Positions 31,207 through 41,305 of a stretch of DNA of 64,000 bases are shown one piece after another; the first letter of the stretch is position 1, and each line of letters opens with the position of its first letter. Made by a program: the position numbers and the translations under genes. Under the pieces are notes generated by a model that was given only the letters and a program-made list of their open reading frames with translations, was not told where the DNA came from and made no database searches. The stretch is taken from NCBI RefSeq assembly GCF_000372725.1, contig NW_005198243.1:240113-304112 (forward strand). Direction: 5' to 3'. This DNA comes from Emiliania huxleyi CCMP1516. Its lineage: Eukaryota; Haptophyta; Isochrysidales; Noelaerhabdaceae.

Positions 31207-31521
31207 NNNNNNNNNNNNNNNNNNNNNNNNNNNNNNNNNNNNNNNNNNNNNNNNNNNNNNNNNNNNNNNNNNNNNNNNNNNNNNNNNNNNNNNNNNNNNN
31301 NNNNNNNNNNNNNNNNNNNNNNNNNNNNNNNNNNNNNNNNNNNNNNNNNNNNNNNNNNNNNNNNNNNNNNNNNNNNNNNNNNNNNNNNNNNNNNNNNNNN
31401 NNNNNNNNNNNNNNNNNNNNNNNNNNNNNNNNNNNNNNNNNNNNNNNNNNNNNNNNNNNNNNNNNNNNNNNNNNNNNNNNNNNNNNNNNNNNNNNNNNNN
31501 NNNNNNNNNNNNNNNNNNNNN
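31207..31521. other. Assembly gap
   Basis: 315 unknown bases next to the GTAAGG elements; the 5' exon of the subtilase may be hidden here. Confidence 1.
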
Positions 31522-32300
31522 AAACACAAGCATCTTATTGAGAGGAAGGGAGGGCGGCTGGTTCCCCCAAGGCCCCGGGCCCCAAGGGCCACCCGGGGCC
31601 ATTTGGACCACGCGCCCTGTTTTTGCCAGCCCAGGGCGGGCGTACCAGCGGAGTGGGTAGAGGCCGACGCACGCGACGGGCAACGTGCCGGCGACCACGC
31701 GGTCGCAGCGCGAGCCTGCGCGTGCGATGTGGACACGGCGCCGTCAGGGCGCGAGCAGTGGGGAGGTTCTAGGCACACAAGTGTGCAGAGCTCCCGCGTG
31801 CGTGACTCAAGGGGTTGCGACGCGCCCCCTCCCCTACCCCCACAGTACCCCCGAACCCACCGACCGCGGAGCAAGTTGCTACGGCGGGGTACAGCGGAGC
31901 ACGGGGGCTTCCTCTCGCTTGTGATCCGTCCGCATCTAGCGGCGTGGGCCCAGTGTCGGTGGGTTCGGGTACTGTGGGGGTAGGGAGAGGAAGCCGTCCC
32001 CGCATCTAGCGGCGTGTGCCCCACCAGCGCCGCGCGGTGGCGGCCCAGCGCGGGCCCCACGACCTGCGGGCGACAGCGGTGGGGTGGTGAGGAGCTGCTG
32101 CTGTGGCAGACACCGGGGAAGGCTACGAGCCATGGCGCTACCAAGGGTTGGAGGGCTCAAACTCGACCAGCCGGTAGAGCAGCGCCTGAGGGGGAGGGGC
32201 GTGGAAGGGGGTGGAAAGTGCGTGGAAGGCTCGTAGAAGCTCGTGGATGGCTCGTGAAAGTTCGTGGACAGCTCGTGAAAGTTTGTGGAAGGCTCGTGGA
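31522..32300. repeat. Intron-like repeats without a recognised gene
   Basis: CCCTACCCCCACAGTACCC lies at 31833-31850 (plus) and inverted within 31956-31990, making a 35-bp inverted pair. CGCATCTAGCGGCGTG repeats at 31931 and 32001, a 70-bp step. 32190-32300 is a GTGGAAGGCTCGT minisatellite. These have the look of introns whose exons I cannot identify, plausibly 3' parts of the minus-strand RINGv gene. Confidence 0.55.
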
Positions 32301-32305
32301 AGGTC

Positions 32306-33524
32306 CTATCTCGGCTGCGTCTCGGCCGCCTCTCGGCTGCCTCTCGGCTGCCTCTCGGCTGTCTCTCGGCTGTCCCGCACCTCTGGGTGGAGAGGGCCGA
32401 GGAGGAGGGCGCCGGCGGCCACGGAGAGGAGGAGCAGGCTGACGGCAACCGCGCGCACAAGCCTGGCAGACGAGAGCGGGCGCGTCAGAGCGGAAAGAGC
32501 ACTGCGGAGGCGCGCTTCGAAGAGGACGGGCGAGCGGGCGCCTGACACAGGAGGCTCGCGCGTCGTAAAGGGATGCCGAGAGCTGTGAGGCCTTCGGCCG
32601 CGCGCACGGGCGCCTAAGAGAGAGAGAGAGAGAGAGAAGAGAGAGGGGGAAGAGAGAGGGGGGAGAGAGGGAGAGGGGCAGCGGTGAGACGACGGGAAAG
32701 AACGATGTAGCGGCCGCGGTCGCCTCTCGTCTTCGAGCCACGCGGCGTACTCGGTGCGGGCGATGTTGTACTTGTACCGGCACTGCTCGCACTCGTACAG
32801 CGACGACGCGTTCGCCGACGCCGTTCGCCAGTCGTTCAGACACGGCACGTGCACGTACTTCATCGAGCCTAAAGACAAGGAGCTCGGGCGGCGGCTGGCG
32901 GCTGAGCGGAATGGTGTGGGCGCGTGCGTCCGCGAGCGGCATCGGGCCGGAGCAGAGGCAGGGCGCGATGAGCCGGCCGAGCCCGTTCTCCCCCTCACCG
33001 CCAAAGCAGATCCGGCAGAGCGCGTCCTATGCGACAGTTCCCGGAAGGTTCGGGGAAGTGGCCCTCTGTCTCGCCCAATGGCAGGTGCGGCAGAGCAGCG
33101 GCTCCTCGGGCGGGTCGAGGGAGGCGGCGGGGGCGGCGGCGGTCGGTGGCGGCGGCGGCGGCTCGCCGCCTCCCTCCTCTGCGGACCGGGTCGGCTGCCC
33201 GAGGGAGGAGGGAGAGGAGGACGAACCGAGGGCCGGGCCTTGCGGTGGCGCCTGTCCGCTCGCTGCTGCAGCCGAGGCGAGAATCACGACCACGACGGGC
33301 GCACCGGTGACGCCGAGCGCGACCAACGACGTCGCGTCCCGATCGGGGCCGAGGACCCCGCCGTCAAAGCAGATGTGCAGCGTCTTGGCGGGCGCCGAGC
33401 GGGCAAGCGTGCACGAGCGGAGCGAGAGCGAGAGGATGCGGCGCCGCAGCTCGCCGAGCGTGGCCTGCTGCCCGACCGCCACCTTCTCCCGAGCGCCGGA
33501 CGCCTCGACCACTGTGATTTCCAT
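32306..33524 (-). CDS. Ubiquitin-like plus RINGv (MARCH-type) membrane E3 ligase
   Basis: Exon one from ATG 33524 starts with a ubiquitin-like fold (MEITVVEASGAREKVAVGQQ ... LGELRRRIL ... LHICFDGGVLGPDRDATSLV). The RINGv finger follows in two exons: ALCRICFGGEGENGLGRLIA and PCLCSG (about 32945-33026), then SMKYVHVPCLNDW and YECEQCRYKY (about 32720-32865). It has the C4HC3 spacing of MARCH ligases, which ubiquitinate membrane proteins. A later exon has a transmembrane helix (VRAVAVSLLLLSVAAGALLL, about 32400-32460) and then CCGAG minisatellite sequence, so the end is not fixed. The intron before ALCRIC is bounded by a duplicated exon start (LLCRTCH at 33081-33100, 75-bp step). Module A lies 60 bp upstream. 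Confidence 0.75.
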
Positions 33525-33584
33525 GCCGCGAATGCGCGAGAGGCTGTCGGCAAGGCGGCGCCTCAAAAGAATTCTTACGCCGAG

Positions 33585-33672
33585 CCTCTCTCACAGCACA
33601 CTGGCACGACAAGGGCGCAGACTGGCGCGGACTGGCACACACACAGGCTCACCACCGGAGCCGCCTAAGCGA
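33585..33672 (-). repeat. Upstream module A
   Basis: In minus sense: GAGTCGCTTAGGCGGCTCC, GTGTGCCAGTCCGCGCCAGT, CGTGCCAGTGTGCTGTGAGA, then AAGAATTCTT. It directly precedes the Ubl-RINGv gene. Its first bases supply the TAG stop of the retroelement frame next to it. Confidence 0.85.
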
Positions 33673-35180
33673 CTCCGTTAAGAACGGCAATGCACTCCGC
33701 ACCATGCACAATGCCGCTCTCCCCGCACGCTAGCTCGTTCACCGTCTGCCACGCCACGGCGGTGTGGAGGACGACAGACAAGCGCTGCATCTGCAGCCCG
33801 TGCCAGTTCTTGGTGGTCCATGTGACCTCGTCCAGGTGCTGAGCGTGCGAAAGTTTGTTGCTCAGCTGGTTCGCCGCCTCCCTCAGGGTGCTGCGAACCT
33901 CCTTTCCAAAGCCTCCGAAAGCCTCAAAATCAAACAAACGTAGATCGCAATCCTGCTGCCGCGCAAAGGGGTAATCGCCAGGCTGCTCCTTGAGCTTTCC
34001 CTTGGGGGCATCCTCCTCCTCCCCCTCCACCCCCTCCTCCTCGGCCTCCTCCTCCTCCCCCGCCACCGCCGCTGCCGTCGCTTCCGACGGAGACCACTTG
34101 CCGCGCCCTTTGACCAACTTGAGCAGCCCGGTCTCCGTGTTGCCAAAGCGTACATAGGCCCCCTTCCAGCCGAGCCGAATTTCACCCTCTCCATCCTTGC
34201 CCTTGCTGTTGCTCGCGAGCGAACTTGTAAGCTTCAGATCGGCAACAAGGCGCCTGTGCCCCCTGCCGATGTTTGCCGCCGCCACGTCAGGTTGTTTTGG
34301 ATTACTGTAACTGAGGTGTGCAGTCGGCTCCATCTCGATGATCATGCCCCACGCCGAGCGGAGGCATTTGACCAAACGTTTGAGTAGAAATTTGTGTCTT
34401 GTAGCATGCTTTGACCGAGGGTTAACCATCGCGGCGTCGCCAAGGGCGTCGTGTAGCTGGCCGCTGGGTGCCCTCTTGCCTGCCTCCACCGCCTGGCAGG
34501 CGACATCAAGGGGGAGCCCAAGGCGGCGCTGGACGGTGACGCGCATCGCCCAGGACTCCATCTTCATATCATCACGCATGGGGATGGCGTTGAGGAAGGC
34601 GCCGGCCCCTGGTTGGCTGACGGCGACAAAACGGATCGCCTCTCGCCAGCATTTGTGGTTCTTGCGTCTTCCGACCTTGTTGCCTTTGGAGGGCGCCTTG
34701 CGGCCGCCGCTGCGAAGCGCCTCGTCGGTAAGCTCCTTGGCAAGGTCGAGCCAGTTAGCATGGTGCACGCCAGAGGTGTACCGTCGCTGCGCCTGGTGCA
34801 AGAACTCGTTGGTGGACGAGAACTGGGCCAGGGGAAGCAGCTCCGCAGCCGGCGTCAGCCCGTGCGGGTAGAAGCGGAACCTCGGCTCCGCCTTCGCCTC
34901 GTTGATCGCAGTGCCCGGGCTCACCACCTCCCGGCACACGACCTGCGTCCGCCAGCTCCGCTGGCACTTGTCGGTGAGGTCGTGTCTGCTGACGAGCTGC
35001 GTGTGCGCCTCTCGCAGCTCGTCGAAACACTCTCCGGGCGCGGTCGAGACGTCGAGATCGGCGAAGGGCCTGTGTAGCTCGCGGATCGGCCGCGTGACGA
35101 GAGCCCACGGATACCTGGCGCCCGTTCTCAGCTTAGCTGGGAAGAGGACCGCCGCAAGCGGCGTGGCGTGGAGCGGTTGA
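33665..35180 (-). mobile_element. Retroelement C-terminal part with nuclease-like domain
   Basis: An uninterrupted frame of ~500 residues (no ATG at its head; open from about 35180) ends at TAG 33665. It resembles the C-terminal region of non-LTR-type algal and protist retroelement proteins: VSQPGAGAFLNAIPMRDDM, VTVQRRLGLPLDVACQA, then ATRHKFLLKRLVKCLRSAWG, then IEMEP, KQPDVAAANIGRGHRRLVAD and LK. The E, PD and D-x-K spacing fits a PD-(D/E)xK restriction-like endonuclease, as in early-branching non-LTR elements. An acidic linker (EEEEAEEEGVEGEEEDAPKG) follows. The reverse transcriptase itself is missing, so this is a truncated copy. Confidence 0.55.
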
Positions 35181-35790
35181 GCATCCCTCCGGGGGGCGGG
35201 GGCCCCTCTGCGCCGGGGAGGCGTTGTTGGAGGCTAGGACGCAAGCGTCCGTCGCCCTTTTTCAAACTCGGGGCCCACTCCGCTACGCTCCGACCCGAAT
35301 TTGGAGGGCCTAAAAGTTTAAGGTGTTGCTGCGCAAAAGGGTGGGGAGCGGCGCCGCAGGCGCGGGCGCGCAGTGGAAGCACGCTAGCCATACATTCACG
35401 CAGAGGGTCGTGACGGCTCGAGGGTGCGCACACTAGCGGCCGGACGCCTCACCGGCGGACGCCTCATTCGCACGCGCACCCTCCAACACCGCCGCCGACC
35501 CCATCCACATGAGACACACACCACACAGCCCCATCCGCTTCTCGCGGCAGCCAGCCTGGAGCCTCAAGCCGGCGCGCACCGGTGGCAGCGCAGGATGAAG
35601 CGGCAGCAGTGGAGGGTTGGGGCGCATTTGAAGGCGCTGGCCCCGACGCGCCATTGACTGGGTCGGGGTGGTTCCTCACCCCTCTGGTTTCTTCAGTTAG
35701 GCGGGAAGAGTCTGAGCAAGGGGGCGGATGGGGCTGGCTGCGTCACCTTGGAGCATGAAAGGTTCCTACGGTAAGGCTACTCGGGCACGC
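35181..35790. other. No gene recognised
   Basis: 35190-35420 has the same GC-rich style as 15660-15730 (GGAGGGCC motifs). The remainder has open frames without clear content. Confidence 0.4.
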
Positions 35791-36160
35791 TCGCAGCGCC
35801 TTGGCTTGGCCCCCGAGCGGGGAGGCGGTCGACGACGCGCAGCATGACGGTGAGCGCAGCCTGACGACGCGTCTTGATGGACGGATCCTTCTGCCGGCTG
35901 ACCAATGTCCTCCACCCCGCGATCAGCGGCTTCGTCACCAACATGCGCTCAAGAGGCGGAGCAGCCTCGATGCGATCCAGTTCGGCAGCTATCTTGTCGC
36001 GCAGCGCGTCGTCAAAAGGCAGCTTGTTGCAGGCGTCGCGCGCCTCCCGGAAGTCACGCAGAAGCTCTCCATATATGTTGCAATAGCCCCCGGCCGGTTG
36101 GTTGCTGCAGTGCTCCCGTAAAACGTCAAAAACCAGCTGAAGGCTTGCCCCCGTCCACGG
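35791..36160 (-). CDS. Hypothetical terminal exon
   Basis: A minus-strand frame without ATG reads LVFDVLREHCSNQPAGGYCN, IYGELLRDFREARDACNKLP, FDDALRDKIAAELDRIEAAP, LERMLVTKPLIAGWRTLVSR before a stop near 35791. Balanced composition and helical pattern suggest real coding; the upstream border is a stop in frame, so an acceptor must lie within about 36110-36160. No family recognised. Confidence 0.45.
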
Positions 36161-36456
36161 CGCAGATCACGCAGTTCGTGCACGGTATTCGGATTTTGCT
36201 ATTTGCTCGTGTGGGGGTATATTGCAGATTTGTCAATGGTACCGCGTCTGCGACGCGGGCGCCTTGCGAGCAGAGCCCTTAGGACACCCTTTGTATGTAT
36301 GTACCCTTTATATCTTGCGCGGTCAAAAACGGTCCGAGTGAAAAGAAAAGGAGCGCCGGCGTCACCCTGACCGAGAAACCCGCGAGCTTCACCCTTCGCT
36401 GCTGCGCTCGCTCGTTCGCTCGCTCCTCCTGCCGGCGAGGCTTGCGGCGCAGCTCA

Positions 36457-36945
36457 ATGCTCCTCGTCCTCCTGCCGGCCAGCGCCGCGTTCAACGTGGC
36501 CGCGAGGCCCGCGTCGACGCCGTGCGCTCGTGCCGCGGCTCCGCGCCTCACCTCGCCTCTGTCTGCACCCACACACCCTGCGGTGGCCGGCTGGCCGGAC
36601 AAGTACGCCGGCACGCTGGGTGCCGCGACTGGCCCGCGCGTCCTGCACGACGCGTTTGCCGTCGAGGCGGCCGATATTGCTCTGCTCATGGAGCTCGATG
36701 TGGCGAACTGGCCGACATGGACGACGGCGGGGAACGACAGGTGGCTCCCGAACGTGACGCGGAAGGACAAGGAGATGCCGTACGGCGAACTGAGCTACCT
36801 GATATCAGGCAAGCTCGAGATCGTGCCAAAGGAGACGGGGCTGCCAGTCGTCGTAAACCCCGGGGACGTCGTCACCTTTCCTGAGGGATTCGTGTCTGAC
36901 TGGACGGTGCTGGAGGAGCTCACCTGGCACTACTATCTGTATTGA
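36457..36945 (+). CDS. Small cupin (Cupin_3 type), probably plastid-targeted
   Basis: 162 residues from ATG 36457. The start MLLVLLPASAAFNVAARPAS looks like a signal peptide with the A-A-F cleavage context used for plastid import in red-lineage algae, followed by a Ser/Thr/Pro/Arg transit-like stretch. The cupin core follows: MPYGELSYLISGKLEIVP, VNPGDVVTFPEGFVSDW, LEELTWHYYLY, the pattern of the ureidoglycine aminohydrolase-like DUF861 family. Small chloroplast members of this family are common, but their substrate is unknown. The frame is open upstream to 36295, but the conserved targeting signal argues for 36457. Confidence 0.8.
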   Translation: MLLVLLPASAAFNVAARPASTPCARAAAPRLTSPLSAPTHPAVAGWPDKYAGTLGAATGPRVLHDAFAVEAADIALLMELDVANWPTWTTAGNDRWLPNVTRKDKEMPYGELSYLISGKLEIVPKETGLPVVVNPGDVVTFPEGFVSDWTVLEELTWHYYLY

Positions 36946-37023
36946 GCGACGCACTCTGTATCACCTCGCGTGTGCCACATAAGCGTTGCTGCAACCCTTG
37001 TGTCCCTGTCCCTTGCCGCCCGC

Positions 37024-37107
37024 AAGGAAGCAGGCGGCCGGCCGCTCTCTGACCTCTGTTGTGTGAAGGAAGCAGGCGGCCGGCCGCTCTGACCTCTGTG
37101 TGTGGCA
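37024..37107. repeat. Tandem 42-bp repeat
   Basis: AGGAAGCAGGCGGCCGGCCG followed by CTGACCTCTG occurs twice in a row downstream of the cupin gene. Confidence 0.85.
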
Positions 37108-37416
37108 GAGAGGATGCGACATCTTCAAGAATAATACAACGTATGCGTAGTAACTAGTAGCTAGCGTGTGAGGCTCCACGACCACAGCGCTGCTGATGCA
37201 TACGACTCAGGACACGACTGAACATGGACTGGCGGCTGGCGCGACTGGCACCGGCCGAGCGCTGAGGCAGGCGAGGCGAGGCTCTCAGCGAGGCTCGCGA
37301 GTGCTCGCGGACGTCTCGAGGCTCGCGTCAGCACTCAACCTAGTCTCGAGGCTCGCGAGCACTCAACCTGCCTCGTGCTCAGCTGCTCGTCGCTCACTTA
37401 GCGCCCGCAGGCGACC

Positions 37417-37726
37417 TCACGCCACGGCCGTGCCCAGCGCAGTGCCGGAGCTTCCAAGCGGGTTCGCCAGGGCAACAGTCGCCGCATGCTTCAACCAGCC
37501 CTCAAAGTGCGGCGCGCCGTCTGGTAGAGGCGGCATGCGTGGGGCAAAGGCGGACGGCGGAGGCGGAGGCGGAGGCGCAGCAGGCGGCGAGTGATACTCG
37601 TACATGGGCGAGAAAGCCTGCGCGCGCACGGATAGATCGGAGGCGTGGGCCTGCACGTTGAGCATGTTGTTCGGCGGCGAGAAGAGTTGATCCGGCCGAA
37701 CAAGACTCCCTTGCAGAAGGCGAGCT
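37417..37726 (-). CDS. Hypothetical terminal exon, Pro-rich
   Basis: A minus-strand frame, opened by a T-rich tract and a CGAAG acceptor (about 37727-37740), reads RLLQGSLVRPDQLFSPPNNM, LNVQAHASDLSVRAQAFSPM, YEYHSPPAAPPPPPPP and GAPHFEGWLKHAATVALANP before TGA. It probably continues a gene whose 5' part lies upstream, where module A is found (37921-37968). Function unknown. Downstream (37255-37380) is a GAGGCTCGCG-type minisatellite. Confidence 0.45.
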
Positions 37727-37920
37727 TCGAAGAAAAAAAATTGGGGTCTGGGAGACCCGTGTTTACTTTAAGGCCCTTTCCCTGCGAACGCGCACCCCCG
37801 GGGCTAGGGCTCTCTAGCCCGTAACCCGATCCCGATCATCCGGCCCGCTGGGTGCGCTCCTTAGCTCCCCGGCCCTGGATGTGAGGTTACCGACTGCACT
37901 CCAAGTGCTCCAAGTGCACC

Positions 37921-37968
37921 AGAACAACTCTCTCACACAGCACACAGGTTCGACACAGGTACGCACAG
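37921..37968 (-). repeat. Diverged module A
   Basis: Reverse complement CACCTGTGTCGAACCTGTGT, then GCTGTGTGAGAGAGTTGTTC, closely like 1-45; it lies upstream of the hypothetical minus-strand gene in its sense. Confidence 0.5.
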
Positions 37969-37980
37969 TCGCGGGGGCGC

Positions 37981-38938
37981 CTACACGAAGGCGTCGAGGT
38001 GGGCGAAGGGGGGAGGGCGGCAATCGCCCTCACCCTTACGACGCCCACCCCGGCACTCCCCGTCAACCCACACCTCCCTCTCAAGCGCAATCGCCCTGCG
38101 CGCCGCCTCCGCTGCACGCTTGCCCGCCTTCTTCGCCCCGAGGGGCGTGGCCGTGGCAGGCGTCCTGCGGAGCAGGCTCGCCCCCTCCCTCAGCCGCATC
38201 AACCGCATCTCCTCGGCCTCCAACGCCTGGCCGCTAAGTCCGCTCCGCGCTAGAAAAGCCTCCTTCGCCTTGAACTCGTGATGGTGCATCTACACCACGT
38301 TGAACGTGCTTCCCCTTCAGGGAGTTCAACTTCTTGTTGAAGCGCCTCTCGAGCTCGTCTGCCATCGTCGAGTAGAGATGGGTCTCGCCATTGAAGTGGC
38401 GGCAGTTTTCCCACACACCGTCCACGTCCGCCTTGACGGCGTCCGCACCGGCGTAGGATCCTTGCTCGAGCTTCATCTTGATGGTGCAAAGGTCAATCGG
38501 ATCCATGACGGCGTGCGGGCCCTGGTAATAGGATGGATACAGGTGGCCGTCGACAGGCTCCAGAAAAGGCCACGCCATCCGGTGTTGCATGATTTGGTCG
38601 AGGAACTTCTTCACCGACTTGAGCTCGTCGCTCTGCGCCAACTTGACCACGCGGCGCAGCTGCTCCACCGTGGCGTCGCTCACGTCGAGGCGTAGCTCAC
38701 GCGTGGCCTTGTTGAACGACTCGCTCGCCTCCAGAATCGCGACGGCCCGCGCCCGCGGTGACCCTTGCAGCTGCGCGATATCCTCTCTGAGCGCCTCAAT
38801 CTCGGGCCGGCGGGCCCGGATGTAATCCGGATCAGCCGGCTGAGCCTGTGCCGCCTCGTCGATTAGCGTTTTCAGCGCATTGTAGGTGGCTTGATCAGGC
38901 CTCTTTCTTCCTGAGCCCTCGATGATGAAGTCGCTCAT
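37981..38938 (-). CDS. Bromodomain protein
   Basis: From ATG 38938 (MSDFIIEGSGRKRPDQATYN) the protein has an N-terminal helical region and a bromodomain at residues ~125-215: KKFLDQIMQHRMAWPFLEPV, YYQGPHAVMDPIDLCTIKMK, LEQGSYAGADAVKADVDGVW, ENCRHFNGETHLYSTMADEL. The Asn in CRHFN matches the acetyl-lysine-binding Asn, so it should read acetylated histones or other proteins. Near 38290 the reading passes into another frame that continues HHHEFKAKEAFLARSGLSGQ and LRLREG-like helical text to about 37981; an unseen intron or an indel is needed. A CCTGTAG acceptor just before the ATG suggests a 5' UTR exon. Confidence 0.75.
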
Positions 38939-39440
38939 TCTTTGCTTTCCTACAGGGAGTGGTAGGGGAGAGAGAGGATGGCGGGGACGGGGGGGGGGGG
39001 GGGGGGGGCCGAAAAATTTCCAAACCACAACACACGCGAGCTTTCCCATAGGGCAACGTTCCCCCAGTGGGCTCACACCCCTCTCGTGAGCACACCAGCG
39101 GACTGCCTGTGTGATGGATGCCCCTCGAGATGCCCCGGGGCTGGTAGGTTAGCAAGGACTTATCCACCGGAGAGCACGTACCCTTTGGTGTGCGACTCCC
39201 TTTTGGTGTGCGGACTCCCTTTACCCAGGTGCACCATGTGCGTGTTATTTGGGCGTGTGTGCGCATGGATCGAGTGCTGGCTGCCTGCCTGCTGCTAACC
39301 ACCTTAGCCAGAGACTTGCTTCTGGCTGCTGGCTGCTGGCTGCTGGCTGCTGGCTGCTGGCTGCCTCTGCATGAATAGCTGCTGGGGGAGGGCCCAGATG
39401 CCCCTGGGAGGCCCCCAGGGGCCCCTGAGGATCCCCTGTA
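38939..39440. repeat. Simple repeats, no gene recognised
   Basis: A G run at 38988-39009 and a CTGGCTG heptamer tract at 39327-39364. Confidence 0.7.
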
Positions 39441-40050
39441 TCGGAGGACGCGACCCACTTCGCCACAGACGGTCCCGCGCCTCGCCACTATGACGGCGAC
39501 ACGGCCGCAGCTCGTGTGCGTGTGGCCGTCTTTGTCCGGAGTGAAAAGTCCAACGCGCTCGTCGGTGACGGTGTCCTCCAACCTGCGCCGCGCTCGGCGA
39601 ACCTCGACAGCGCCTTCGGTGGCATGCATCTCTTTGCGCCTGAAGCCTGGAGAGCAGCTCCTCTGCTGCTCACACACTCTGCACAGTTGACACAGCCTAC
39701 TGTGCGGCTGCCACAGCTGTGACAGCGATGGGCTCGCCCTCACTGGCCCTCAGTCACTTGTGCTGCGGCTTGTGTGAGCGACACTGCTCGGCGACTGCCG
39801 GGGCACACTGTGAGACCATGGGTGTGAGGTTAAACCACGCTACCGGCGCTTGGTCACATCGGCCACGAGGTCAGATCCTTCTACTCTGTTGATGACAACA
39901 CACTTGTCTACTCGCTGGAGCCGAGCAGGAGGACCTGGCGCACAACCCCTGTGCAACTGAGGGTCCTAGTCTCCTTCCCCCGTACGGTAGTTTACAGCTA
40001 CATTCATCTCATCATCGCTTCGTCCTGACTGTAACTCTACGCTCGCTCGC
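39441..40050 (+). CDS. Possible exons of an unknown gene
   Basis: Two plus-strand stretches look coding: 39441-39640 (ATHFATDGPAPRHYDGDTAA, RVRVAVFVRSEKSNALVGDG, NLDSAFGGMHLFAPEAW) and 39852-39990 (GHIGHEVRSFYSVDDNTLVY, SLEPSRRTWRTTPVQ). They could belong to one spliced gene, with the second perhaps a chromodomain-like or reader-like tail. No start, stop or family can be fixed. Confidence 0.3.
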
Positions 40051-40062
40051 TCGCTCTGCACG

Positions 40063-41130
40063 TCACGGCGTGGGCGGCCGCGGAAAGCGGTGCCCCGCCC
40101 CGTAGTCTTCGATGTTGCACCGGCACGCCATGCGCCACGTGCCGCCGCTCAGCACTGCCCGCTTGCCGCAGCGGAAGCAGAACCGGCAGCCGCAGCGGCA
40201 TTGCATCTTGTGGCAGTCGTCGTCGTCATCCTTGGACACACCAAGGCCGCATCCGGGGCACTGCTGCACGAGAGGGTAGGCACTCACGCCCTCTGGCTCG
40301 GCCGCTGCCGCCGCCCCACTGCTCGCCGCCGCCGCCTCCGCCGCGGCTGGCGCGCCCACTGCCTCCTCCTCCTCCGCCGCCGGCGCAGCCACCGCCGCTG
40401 CCGCGGCTCCAGCCGCCTCCGACGAGCCCGCCGCCGCCGCGCCGTCGTCGTCGCGCCTGCGCTTGCGCTGCGGCTGCTGCGTCGACTCGTCCTCCTCCTC
40501 GTCGTCGCTCGTCGACGACAACACGTGTGGGTCGTCCGCGCTCGCGCCGGGCGGCGCGGTCGGCGCGGGCTGCGCAGGCTGCGCGGGCGGCGCGCGCGCA
40601 AAGGGATCGCGCAGCACCACACGCTGGCCGCACTGCATGCACGTCGTCGGGCGCTCCGCCACGCCCGCCTCCAGCTCGAAGCGGGCGCCGCAGTCGGGCG
40701 TCGGGCAGTCGACCAGGCGGCCGACGTGGCCGAGCAGCCGCTCCGCCCGCCTCGCGTGGGCATCGTCGCCGAGGATGGCCCGGAGCGACGCATCGTCCAG
40801 CGGCGCATCGCACGTCAGGCACGTCACCTCGTGCTGGCCGAGCTCGTCCTGCGCGCTCACGTGCCTCCGGTGGCAGGCGACGCATGCGGGATGCTGGCAC
40901 GGCAGCGTGCAGACGAGCACCGTCCCACCGTCCGCCTCGATTTGCGCGGCCGTGTCCGTGCACGCGCTGCACCGCCACACGGGCTGCTCGCAGGAGGCGC
41001 AGACCGTGGCGCCCGGCTCGTTGTGCAGTGTGCACGCAGGGCAGACGACGGCGTCGGGCTGCAGCGGCGCCTCGCACACCTCGGCCGGGCCGCTGAAACG
41101 CCTCGGCTTGCGGAGATGCGTTGCTTTCAA
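40063..41130 (-). CDS. RanBP2 zinc finger plus RING-IBR-RING (RBR) type E3 ligase-like protein
   Basis: ~355 residues. A RanBP2-type finger (VVCPACTLHNEPGATVCASC) leads into a RING-like part (WRCSACTD ... LVCTLPCQHPACVACHRRHV ... VTCLTCDAPL), then an IBR-like part (DCPTPDCGARFELEAG ... TCMQCGQ), an acidic Ala/Glu linker, and a RING2/Rcat-like end (CPGCGLGVSKDDDDDCHKMQ, CRCGCRFCFRCG). The Cys at CHKMQCRCG occupies the place of the RBR catalytic cysteine region, but the short RING1 makes activity uncertain. RBR ligases pass ubiquitin through a thioester. No ATG opens the frame; the first exon may be 41127-41306 (ATG 41306, MSSGTATGTG) joined by splicing. Confidence 0.75.
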   Translation of the reverse strand: MKATHLRKPRRFSGPAEVCEAPLQPDAVVCPACTLHNEPGATVCASCEQPVWRCSACTDTAAQIEADGGTVLVCTLPCQHPACVACHRRHVSAQDELGQHEVTCLTCDAPLDDASLRAILGDDAHARRAERLLGHVGRLVDCPTPDCGARFELEAGVAERPTTCMQCGQRVVLRDPFARAPPAQPAQPAPTAPPGASADDPHVLSSTSDDEEEDESTQQPQRKRRRDDDGAAAAGSSEAAGAAAAAVAAPAAEEEEAVGAPAAAEAAAASSGAAAAAEPEGVSAYPLVQQCPGCGLGVSKDDDDDCHKMQCRCGCRFCFRCGKRAVLSGGTWRMACRCNIEDYGAGHRFPRPPTP

Positions 41131-41305
41131 TATATCTTCACGGCTGGTCTGTCGCCGGTGCGTGCCGCTCTCCGCTGCTCACCATGCAGCACACCAGCAC
41201 ACGGCCTGCCGCCCGGGGGGCTGTCGAAGAGGTCCGGTGCGGAAAAGCGAAAAGATAGCGCGGTGCCAGTGGCGGTGCCAGTGCCAGTGGCGGTGCCACT
41301 GCTCA

